In this document: piece after piece, positions 33,882 through 40,583 of the stretch | How the letters are laid out: each line of letters starts with the position of its first letter | Numbering within the stretch: the stretch's first letter is position 1 | NCBI GenBank assembly: GCA_017939795.1 | Contig: JAGBAA010000089.1 | Location: forward strand, 1-55,401 | Origin: Thermoguttaceae bacterium | Lineage (GTDB): Bacteria; Planctomycetota; Planctomycetia; Pirellulales; Thermoguttaceae | DNA length: 55,401 bases | Direction: 5' to 3' | Program-made: the position numbers and the translations under genes | The notes under the pieces: generated by a model | The model's database searches: none | What the model saw: the letters and a program-made list of their open reading frames with translations, nothing else | Told to the model about the DNA's origin: nothing

Positions 33882-34460
33882 TTATCTCTCCTTTCTCCCG
33901 GTTCTCATTTCTTCCAGAAAGTTTCTCAGTTCTCCGGAAACATATGCCCGGAAAACGGTTTCATTTCCTGAATTCGACCAGATCTTTTCAAGCTGAATGG
34001 CCCGAACATCTTTCCGTCCGCGTACTTCTACTAGAAAAAGCGAGGGAGAATGCACACCAAGTTCATACACCGTCCGCGCAAATTTGGGATCTTCCATATC
34101 CACATAGCGCAAAAGGATCCGCTGCTTTCGGAGGTCTTCCGAAAATCCATCTCTCAATGTTCGAAAAAGCATCGCCGCCATTTTCCGACACACTGCACAT
34201 CCGGGATCCCGATGAAAGTAAACGACCCGGCATAGATCCTCTGGACACTCTGCGTTCGGCGCCACTCCCAGTTCCGCATTCAGCCGATCCGGACTCCAAT
34301 AGTAGGGAACAGACTCCAAAGATTCGGCATTCTGCTTTTTCTTTTCCTGGGCTTTTCGGTAGGCATTGGGGTAACGTGCCTCTGCCCTATCTCCAAAACT
34401 TCCTGTTAGCCCCAAAACACTAACGTAAAAGAACCAAAGTCTTCTCGACATTTTTCTCAT
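33882..34460 (-). CDS. Exported CxxC thioredoxin-like protein, ArsF-like copy 2
   Basis: 192 residues with an N-terminal signal or anchor (about residues 8-22). The core VVYFHRDPGCAVCRKM puts a CxxC at C88 and C91 after a beta strand, the same arrangement as in the upstream gene and in proteins annotated as ArsF-family subunits of a nitroreductase-type arsenical system. A second Cys pair (C72, C77) precedes it. The product should act outside the cytoplasm. It lies five bases before the ArsG-like gene and about 30 bp after the first ArsF-like gene, so translation is probably coupled. Similarity to copy 1 is limited to the CxxC region. Confidence 0.75.
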   Translation of the reverse strand: MRKMSRRLWFFYVSVLGLTGSFGDRAEARYPNAYRKAQEKKKQNAESLESVPYYWSPDRLNAELGVAPNAECPEDLCRVVYFHRDPGCAVCRKMAAMLFRTLRDGFSEDLRKQRILLRYVDMEDPKFARTVYELGVHSPSLFLVEVRGRKDVRAIQLEKIWSNSGNETVFRAYVSGELRNFLEEMRTGRKER

Positions 34461-34491
34461 TTTGACTCTCCTTTATACGATAAACCACATT

Positions 34492-35067
34492 TTATTCCCA
34501 AACCAAACCTTCCGAAAGCCGGATATTCTGTGCGTTTGGGTCTTCATTAGGAACCTTCTTTGGGACTTCAATTCGGTCTGTCTGTTCCCATTTCTCCGGA
34601 ATTTCCCGCCGTTTCACTCCCAGAGATCGTTCTCTGCAAAACGCTTCTATCTCATCGCGCAGCATTTCAACAAATACCGTCCGATCTCCAACAGTTTTCC
34701 ATGCAGGATCCGTTAAATTTTTTGCAGCCTCCGTTCCATTTTCCCGAAACACAAGAAAAACACCAGCCGTCGCAATTCGAAATCGCTCTGCAAGCTGTGC
34801 ATTTTCCGGAGCTTCATAGTTCCGTGTCAAAAATCGGATCTCATTTTCAGGGAAAAAATTTTCCAGACATTCCCGACTTCCCTCTTCCATGCTTCGGCAC
34901 GTGAGACAGCGTTTTTCGGCGTGCCAGACGACGAGTGAAAGCCCTTCCGGCAATTCATTCTGTTTCTGGACGGGACCCCAATACGAAACGGCGATCCGTC
35001 CAATCGTTGCGCAGATAAATATCAGCAGCCCGACCCGAAGCCATTTTTTCAGTATTTCACGCTTCAT
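34492..35067 (-). CDS. ArsF-like thioredoxin-fold protein, copy 1
   Basis: 191 residues, one N-terminal membrane anchor (about 10-29), then VVWHAEKRCLTCRSME with a CxxC at C54 and C57, as in ArsF-family proteins. The rest (IRFLTRNYEAPENAQLAERF, then TAGVFLVFRENG) follows the thioredoxin fold, including a strand after the usual cis-Pro region. The C-terminal 40 residues are charged. The start overlaps the stop of the glutaredoxin-like gene by 11 bp, which shows tight coupling in the operon. The role is inferred: thiol transfer at the outer face of the membrane, with the ArsG-like permease as electron or substrate partner. Confidence 0.78.
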   Translation of the reverse strand: MKREILKKWLRVGLLIFICATIGRIAVSYWGPVQKQNELPEGLSLVVWHAEKRCLTCRSMEEGSRECLENFFPENEIRFLTRNYEAPENAQLAERFRIATAGVFLVFRENGTEAAKNLTDPAWKTVGDRTVFVEMLRDEIEAFCRERSLGVKRREIPEKWEQTDRIEVPKKVPNEDPNAQNIRLSEGLVWE

Positions 35068-35296
35068 CGTGAAGGATCCTCCTCATTTCTTCCAGAGACG
35101 GCACACGTCCCATAACTTTCACCTTTCCATCCAGAAGCATCGCCGGCGTGAGCATAACGCCCAGCGCAAGGATCTCTGTAATGGATTCCACCTTTTCCAA
35201 CTCAAACTCGATCCCAAGTTCACGAGCAGTAACTTCTGCCCTTTCTGCCAAGATCCGACATTTTCCACAGCCGGTCCCCAAAATCTGGATCTTCAT
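35057..35296 (-). CDS. Small glutaredoxin-like thioredoxin (TM0996/MTH895 type)
   Basis: A 79-residue cytoplasmic redox protein beginning MKIQILGTGCGKC, with the active-site CxxC at C10 and C13 and the cis-Pro loop in VMLTPAMLLDGKV. This is the compact archaeal/anaerobe-type thioredoxin often encoded beside ArsR and a permease. The ATG at 35296 is chosen over the longer frame because GGAGAG precedes it and the family starts here. It follows the permease gene by 110 bp and overlaps the next gene by 11 bp. It probably delivers reducing power to the membrane partners. Confidence 0.9.
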   Translation of the reverse strand: MKIQILGTGCGKCRILAERAEVTARELGIEFELEKVESITEILALGVMLTPAMLLDGKVKVMGRVPSLEEMRRILHDEA

Positions 35297-35406
35297 TTGA
35301 AATCTCTCCTTTCCGGGAAACTTCCTTTTGAAAGTTCCCCGATTCTGAAAATATGGTTTTGAAAATAGGATTCCGAAACAGCGGCAATTTGCAATACAAT
35401 AGCCAT

Positions 35407-36555
35407 TCAAAAAAATATTCCGAAAATCATTCCGCACAGAGTGGAAAAAATAACAGTCAGACCGGAAAAGGTGAGTGTTTTTTTCCATCCCATGATCCGC
35501 GCCAGGACGAAGATGCTCGGCAGTGAAAGCGTGGGACCGGCCAGCAGCAAAGCAAGCGCAGGACCTTTCCCCATTCCAAGTGCAAGAAGGGATTCGACCA
35601 TCGGAATCTCAGTCAGCGTGGAAAAATACCAAAACATTCCAAGCGTTGAAGCGGTCAGGTTTGCCGTGATGGAATTTCCGCCAACATACTGCGCTACGAT
35701 CTCCTGCGGAAGCAGCGACGTAAGAAACCCCGTCACGAAAACCCCTCCAAACAACAGCGGAACGATCGATTTTGCAAAGCTCCAGGTCTGCGACATCCAT
35801 TCCCTGCGTTCCTCACCGTTAAACCACCGAAACGCCATCCAGACGACGGACAAAAAAAGGATCAGACATCCCAAGGGACGCATTTCATGGATCTTTACCG
35901 ACCACGCATACGCTTCTGAGGGGACCCAGTCGCTGAGGATCAAAAACAAAAGCATCGCCGCAAAAAACAGGAACATCTGCCGCAAACTGCGTCGGTTCGA
36001 GCTGGATTCCGGGATCTGCATGACGTTTCGGATCCGCTTCTGCTCACTCTTCCGAAAGATCCACGCCATCCCTAACCCCGCAAAAATACTCATCCCGATC
36101 GCAAGCACGGTTCGCGCCGCTCCCAATTCCAACCCAAGGACTCGAGCGGAAAGGAAGATGGCCATCAGATTCAGTCCAGGACCTGCCGCCAGAAACGTGC
36201 TTGCCGGACCAAGACCTGCACCCGTCTGAAAGATTCCCGCAAACATTGGAAGGACACTGCACGAACAGACGGCAAGCACGACACCTGAAACCGATGCCGT
36301 CCCATACGCAAGGATCCGATTGGAACCTGGACCGAGAAAACGCAATACAGACTCACGTGACGCGAATGTACTGATCGCGCCGGCAATAAACATCGCGGGG
36401 ACGACACACCCCAGCGTATGATAAACCGCATACCATTGAAGCATCTCAAAACCTTTCAGGAGTGCTTGCCGGACCGATTCTTCACCAACCGGAATAAAAT
36501 ATGCCGCGAGAAAAACTCCCAGCAATGCCAAAAATTTTCCGATCTCTTTTTTCAT
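35407..36555 (-). CDS. Permease, ArsP/UPF0718-like
   Basis: A 382-residue membrane protein with about ten helices in two related halves, the first with SGVVLAVCSCSVLPMFAGI (C97, C99) and AAGPGLNLMAIFL, the second with FWYFSTLTEIPMVESLLALG and LAGPTLSLPSI. This is the YraQ/UPF0718 permease family, which includes the organoarsenical exporter ArsP and a Cu/Zn efflux group. Position after arsR and before a small thioredoxin fits efflux of a metal, metalloid or thiol-bound compound; the exact substrate is unknown. An AAGGAGA site precedes the ATG. A terminator and an ArsR-type operator lie between arsR and this gene, so it may have separate control. Confidence 0.88.
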   Translation of the reverse strand: MKKEIGKFLALLGVFLAAYFIPVGEESVRQALLKGFEMLQWYAVYHTLGCVVPAMFIAGAISTFASRESVLRFLGPGSNRILAYGTASVSGVVLAVCSCSVLPMFAGIFQTGAGLGPASTFLAAGPGLNLMAIFLSARVLGLELGAARTVLAIGMSIFAGLGMAWIFRKSEQKRIRNVMQIPESSSNRRSLRQMFLFFAAMLLFLILSDWVPSEAYAWSVKIHEMRPLGCLILFLSVVWMAFRWFNGEERREWMSQTWSFAKSIVPLLFGGVFVTGFLTSLLPQEIVAQYVGGNSITANLTASTLGMFWYFSTLTEIPMVESLLALGMGKGPALALLLAGPTLSLPSIFVLARIMGWKKTLTFSGLTVIFSTLCGMIFGIFF

Positions 36556-36586
36556 TGGCTCTCCTTTCTCTATTTTGATTTCTTAT

Positions 36587-36603
36587 TTTGCCAAATGTGC
36601 AAA
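36587..36603. promoter_or_regulatory. Second ArsR-type operator, before the permease
   Basis: TTTGCCAAATGTGCAAA has the same TTTGC...GCAAA dyad as the site upstream of arsR. It lies about 32 bp upstream of the permease ATG and just beyond the terminator. No clear promoter could be fitted around it. Confidence 0.55.
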
Positions 36604-36615
36604 TATTTAATCATA

Positions 36616-36645
36616 AAAAAGAAACGTTTATCCGCGTTTCTTTTT
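36616..36645 (-). terminator. Terminator/attenuator between arsR and the permease
   Basis: An 11-bp stem (AAAAAGAAACG at 36616-36626, CGTTTCTTTTT at 36635-36645) with an 8-nt loop, followed on the minus strand by a T run. It would reduce or end transcription after arsR. Confidence 0.75.
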
Positions 36646-36668
36646 AGAATTTCGACATGGCAAGAATA

Positions 36669-36983
36669 TCATTCTGCATTTCCGCACCTGCAATCTCCAT
36701 CATTCTCCAGGCAGGCGCACATTTCCAGAACGCACGGGCGAACGAGGCGATAGAAAACATTCTTTCCCCGTTTTTCATCACTCACGATACCCGCGTTTCG
36801 CAAAACACTCAAATGACGCGAAACGGTCGAAAAATCGATCCCAAATGCCTCCTGAAAAACACAAACGCACAGTTCTCCTTCAGAAAGCATCTGGACCATC
36901 TGCAAACGCGTTGGATGTGCCAATGCCTTGAAGATCTCGACCTGTTTTCGGATGATTTTTTCATCTGTTCGTTTCACATTCAT
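36669..36983 (-). CDS. arsR: ArsR/SmtB-family metal(loid)-responsive repressor
   Basis: A 104-residue winged-helix regulator. The ELCVCVF motif (C39, C41) in helix alpha-3 is the classic ArsR metalloid-binding box; extra cysteines at C84, C89, C91, C98 and C100 near the C-terminus may complete or add a site. The DNA-reading helix is FSTVSRHLSVLRNAG. I take the ATG at 36983 since GGAGG lies eight bases upstream; an upstream frame to 37019 overlaps the operator. The promoter -10 lies inside an inverted repeat, giving standard ArsR autorepression. It heads the operon with the permease, glutaredoxin, two ArsF-like proteins and the ArsG-like permease. Confidence 0.93.
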   Translation of the reverse strand: MNVKRTDEKIIRKQVEIFKALAHPTRLQMVQMLSEGELCVCVFQEAFGIDFSTVSRHLSVLRNAGIVSDEKRGKNVFYRLVRPCVLEMCACLENDGDCRCGNAE

Positions 36984-37002
36984 TACTTTTACCTCCATAA
37001 CA

Positions 37003-37020
37003 TTTGCTATTTTAGCCAAA
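37003..37020. promoter_or_regulatory. ArsR operator overlapping the arsR -10
   Basis: TTTGCTATTTTAGCCAAA forms a dyad (TTTGCT/AGC-CAAA with one extra base) that covers the -10 box of the arsR promoter. It shares its half-sites with the second site at 36587-36603. Confidence 0.65.
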
Positions 37021-37036
37021 TATTATTTTCTGTCAA
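37009..37036 (-). promoter_or_regulatory. Promoter of arsR operon
   Basis: Minus-strand -35 TTGACA (37031-37036), 16-bp spacer, -10 TAAAAT (37009-37014). It is one of the best consensus matches in the window. Confidence 0.8.
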
Positions 37037-37066
37037 GAGTAAAAGAAAGAAAAAATAAAAAAAACA

Positions 37067-37096
37067 ACAAAAAAAAACGGACGGACCGCCCGCCGC
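37067..37096 (-). terminator. Possible terminator of GT39/LRR unit
   Basis: On the minus strand a GC-rich stretch with weak self-pairing (GGGC/GTCC) is followed by nine T residues. The hairpin is short, so the call is tentative. Confidence 0.35.
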
Positions 37097-37131
37097 GTAT
37101 CCGGGGTATTCAAAAAACTCCGCGTCTCCCA

Positions 37132-38886
37132 TTACTCGGTCTTCTGGAATTCTATTCCCTCTTTCTTCGCATATCGTTCCGCCTCCGACCCCGTTTTCCC
37201 ATGGATCGTCAGGTTTTCGATGCCGCGGAACGCGCCGCAGTCTATGTTCGTCATGCTGTCAGGGATCGTCACGGAATCCAGGCTGGAGCAACCGTAAAAC
37301 GAACCTGCTCCAATATTCGTCATGCCTTCGGAAATCGTCACCGACCTGAGTTTGGAACAGCCCCAGAAGGCGCAGTCTCCAATGCTCGTCACACCGTTAG
37401 GAAACATTACCGTCTCAAGGCTGGTACAACCGACAAATGCGTGTATTCCAATATTCGTGACTCCTTCGGGAATCGTGTAGTCAACAAGCCCTTTGCCTGC
37501 CGGAGCCTGAATGAGTGTTTTTTCATCCGCGGTAAAGAGGATTCCTTCCATACTCTTGAAATGTACGTTTTCAGGGGAAACAAGAATTTTCTCAAGCAGC
37601 CTGCACTCGGAAAATGGACTGCTGCCAATGTTCGTTACGCTGTCTGGGATCGTCACGGAGCTGAGACTGGCACAACAGGAAAAGGCGTAAGCTCCAATGC
37701 TCTTCACACTTGCGGGAATCGTCACGGATTTAAGGCTGGAACAGTCAGAGAACGCGTAATCCTCAATGTCCGTCACACTGTTGGGGATCGTTACGGATCC
37801 AAGACTTTCGCAGTAGGCAAACGCGCCATATCCAATATATATCACGCTGTCGGGAATATCTATGGACTCAAGATTGGAACAGCGGGAGAAAGCCCCTTCT
37901 TCAATACTCGTCACGCCGTCGGGGATCGTCACGGATTTAAGTCTGGAACATTTGGAGAATGCATACGCTTCAATACACGTCACGCCGTCAGGGATCCTGT
38001 ACTCACAAGCAAAGTATTTCGTGTACCATGAAGCTTCCGCAAATTTTCCGTCGCAAATATCGGGCTTCTTTGCCAAATATCCACATGGAAGCAAGGCAAG
38101 CAGGTAAATGATCGTGAAGATTTGGGAGAAACATTTTTCAAACCTGCCGACAACAGGCGGAGTCAGTCCTGCCGAAAACCACAAATTCTCCTGAATTGCT
38201 TCGGCCGTTCTCGCCATCCGGAAAAACGAACCTGCCATCATGAAAAACGCTCCCATGATTATGAAAAGCCAAGCGGGCAGATATTTCGCAATGGAGGAAA
38301 AACTGGCCATGAAAGCAATACTGAGTCCTGCCGCGAAAGTACAGATACCTGCCAAAAGAACAAAGACCAGTTTTGCCCAAATGATCCTCTCGGAAATGTA
38401 CGGTACATTCAGCCGGTTTCGTTTGGCACAGGCATTCAGATCCATGGCAAGACCATAAATCGCGACGAATACCCAGTAAATATTAAAGAAGGGAACAAAG
38501 ATAAAACCGACTGCCTTTCCCGGCGTCGTACGTGCATGGCCGTCCTGAATCAGATGCCAGCAGCGATAAAGGAATTGGCAGACGGAAATTCCGATCATGA
38601 GAAAAAAGAAGAGCAGCGAAAGCGATCCTATGAGCAGAATCGACACGATCAAAACCGCATTCTCCCATCTTAGAGAAAGCAGCAGGATCGGAACAAGAAA
38701 ACTAAGAAGCCAAAATTGAAAATAAATCATCATCCGCACCACATTGGCACGGTAAGCTCCTTTGGAAAGCATGGGTCTGGGAGTTGCCGTCTGTCCCGGA
38801 TACGGAACTTTCTGGTCTTGCTCCGTGCAGGACTTCCGAATACCTTGGCCGTTGGAATCAGCTGGTTTCGAAGTGTCGTCTGACAT
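37132..38886 (-). CDS. Membrane protein with C-terminal BspA-type leucine-rich repeats
   Basis: 584 residues. After a polar start, four or more membrane helices form an N-terminal module with FLYRCWHLIQDGHARTTPGKAVGFIFVPFFN, a signature I associate with planctomycete membrane proteins (DUF4328-like). The C-terminal half holds ten 23-residue LRR_5 repeats (pattern IPDSVTxIGxxAFxxCxSLxSVT), interrupted after repeat six by about 35 residues containing FKSMEGILFTADEKTLIQAP, as in other BspA-like proteins. The ATG at 38886 follows GAGGAGAG; the longer frame upstream runs into the glycosyltransferase gene on the same strand and is not coding. It probably displays the repeats outside the membrane for binding. 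Confidence 0.85.
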   Translation of the reverse strand: MSDDTSKPADSNGQGIRKSCTEQDQKVPYPGQTATPRPMLSKGAYRANVVRMMIYFQFWLLSFLVPILLLSLRWENAVLIVSILLIGSLSLLFFFLMIGISVCQFLYRCWHLIQDGHARTTPGKAVGFIFVPFFNIYWVFVAIYGLAMDLNACAKRNRLNVPYISERIIWAKLVFVLLAGICTFAAGLSIAFMASFSSIAKYLPAWLFIIMGAFFMMAGSFFRMARTAEAIQENLWFSAGLTPPVVGRFEKCFSQIFTIIYLLALLPCGYLAKKPDICDGKFAEASWYTKYFACEYRIPDGVTCIEAYAFSKCSRLKSVTIPDGVTSIEEGAFSRCSNLESIDIPDSVIYIGYGAFAYCESLGSVTIPNSVTDIEDYAFSDCSSLKSVTIPASVKSIGAYAFSCCASLSSVTIPDSVTNIGSSPFSECRLLEKILVSPENVHFKSMEGILFTADEKTLIQAPAGKGLVDYTIPEGVTNIGIHAFVGCTSLETVMFPNGVTSIGDCAFWGCSKLRSVTISEGMTNIGAGSFYGCSSLDSVTIPDSMTNIDCGAFRGIENLTIHGKTGSEAERYAKKEGIEFQKTE

Positions 38887-38936
38887 GGGTACTCTCCTCA
38901 AAAATGGACTCTTTTTCGGATCTTTCAGATAAAATT

Positions 38937-40487
38937 TCAATCTTCCACCGCTGGCGGAACGAGCGCGATGCCGACGCCTTCGGGAAGGACGGCGAAACGG
39001 GTCTGCGGCGAAAATTCCATCGGCGGAAGGTCGATCCTGTTCGGGAACTTTGCGAGCCAATCCGGAGACGGCACGTTTTCTTCCGTGTAAAAGAAGTCTA
39101 GGTTTGAAAAATTCTGAATCGACCGACATTTCCCATTTACCGGAAGCTGCCAGAGAAGGACGCCGCCTTTCTTCCGAAACTCCTCGTCCGTCATCCAGAG
39201 GGGACTGTACACATCCGGGCGGCTCTTTCCGTAAAGCGAGACGGCCATGCACGGCCAATCGTCTCCTCGGACGTATTCCAGCGGCTCGTCAAAATGTGAC
39301 TCCCAGACCTTCGTGACTTCCGCAGCGATCGCGGGTCCCGGATAGTGGATCCTTGAGCCTCTTCCGTTGATCATGGGTGAAAAATGGATCACAGAGACTG
39401 AAATCGCCGCCATCAGGACCATTTCTGCAGCTGTAATGCTCAGAACACGACGCAGGGCTTTCGGCGTGTCTTTCACGTACTCCAGACCGCAAAGAAGCCA
39501 AACCGGGAAAAACAGCCAGATCACGTCTCCCAAAGCGGTTCGGATCATGGAGCCGTTCACCATGGAAATGACGATGATCGCAAACAGCGGGAAAAAGAGC
39601 ATAAAACGCAAAAAACGATATTTCATTTCCAACTCAGAACGTTTTTTTCTCTGCCATTTCCACGGCATTCCCGTCATTGGAAGAAGCGCGATAAAGATCG
39701 GCAGCAGCGGTCCGAGCTGAGAAAATGCAAACCGTAACGGATACGTAATGTGCGTATACCACGGTGCTGGCGAACCGACTGCTCGGTTCATTGCGTATTT
39801 ATACGGCGCGAAATCATTCTGGAAAAGCCAGAGAATGAACGGCAAAAACAGAAGCGCACAGATCCCCGTCGTGACCCATGGTCCCGGCGTACGCCAGTAT
39901 TTTCGCGCTTCCGGATCGACCACCATGAAGGAAACGATCCCGATAATCAGCAAAAACGCCATCAGTTTACAGTACAGCGCCGCGCCGAGGATCACACCCG
40001 TCAGGATCCAGTACCGTATCCGGTTCGTTTTGAACGCGCAATAGACCCACCATATCGCGAGCATCTCGAATGCCCGCAAAAAAGTCCGATTATTGTAGAG
40101 AAGGCTTTCATAATTAAAATAAATGAACGTCAGCATCGACACCGCCGCCGCGAGTGCCGCGGTTGGGGAGAGAAACTCCCGCGCAAACTTCCAAAGCCCC
40201 CACACGCCGATCGCCACCGCGAGCTGGGCCGCGATGTAGGGCGCAATGGTAACTTCACCGGTAATCTGTGAAATGATCTCTACGATCCACCCCTGCATTC
40301 CAGGATGTTTCCAGGTGGAAAGGAGCCAATGCTTTCCGACCATGATCATCTCGGGAGTGTCGAGAAGATAGTACGGAAGAAAAAACCATGGTCCCAGTGC
40401 CCAGAAACAGCAGTGGACGGCCAAAAACGCCCCCAAAATCCAACTCAGCCTTCCAGCACTCCCCGATTCCCCAAATTTCCCATTCAT
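38937..40487 (-). CDS. GT39-type membrane glycosyltransferase (ArnT/PMT-like)
   Basis: 516 residues, an integral membrane protein with about eleven to thirteen helices followed by a soluble C-terminal part (about 380-516). The first loop carries LLDTPEM with D43 as the candidate catalytic acid of GT39 enzymes; conserved NNRTFLRAFE and LMAFLLI helices follow. Such enzymes transfer a sugar from a polyprenyl-phosphate carrier to lipid A or protein at the outer face of the membrane. No ribosome site is clear at the ATG. It lies 50 bp before the LRR gene in the same direction, and behind the terminator of the cytochrome gene. Confidence 0.82.
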   Translation of the reverse strand: MNGKFGESGSAGRLSWILGAFLAVHCCFWALGPWFFLPYYLLDTPEMIMVGKHWLLSTWKHPGMQGWIVEIISQITGEVTIAPYIAAQLAVAIGVWGLWKFAREFLSPTAALAAAVSMLTFIYFNYESLLYNNRTFLRAFEMLAIWWVYCAFKTNRIRYWILTGVILGAALYCKLMAFLLIIGIVSFMVVDPEARKYWRTPGPWVTTGICALLFLPFILWLFQNDFAPYKYAMNRAVGSPAPWYTHITYPLRFAFSQLGPLLPIFIALLPMTGMPWKWQRKKRSELEMKYRFLRFMLFFPLFAIIVISMVNGSMIRTALGDVIWLFFPVWLLCGLEYVKDTPKALRRVLSITAAEMVLMAAISVSVIHFSPMINGRGSRIHYPGPAIAAEVTKVWESHFDEPLEYVRGDDWPCMAVSLYGKSRPDVYSPLWMTDEEFRKKGGVLLWQLPVNGKCRSIQNFSNLDFFYTEENVPSPDWLAKFPNRIDLPPMEFSPQTRFAVLPEGVGIALVPPAVED

Positions 40488-40510
40488 GAATCTGATTCTT
40501 TCTAAAAAAC

Positions 40511-40551
40511 CTCAGAGGCAGAAAACAGAACGCCTGCTTTCTGCCTCTGAG
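40511..40551 (-). terminator. Intrinsic terminator of HzsA-related gene
   Basis: A perfect 14-bp stem (CTCAGAGGCAGAAA at 40511-40524 with TTTCTGCCTCTGAG at 40538-40551) followed on the minus strand by GGTTTTTT, 33 bp after the stop codon. Confidence 0.9.
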
Positions 40552-40583
40552 TCTCCATCATTTCAGCGCAAGTTCACGCGAAC

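Noticed and set aside
37150..38010. Regular 69-bp DNA repeats that could suggest a repeat array or CRISPR
   Set aside because: The units are in frame and encode 23-residue leucine-rich repeats. There are no constant repeats with unique spacers.
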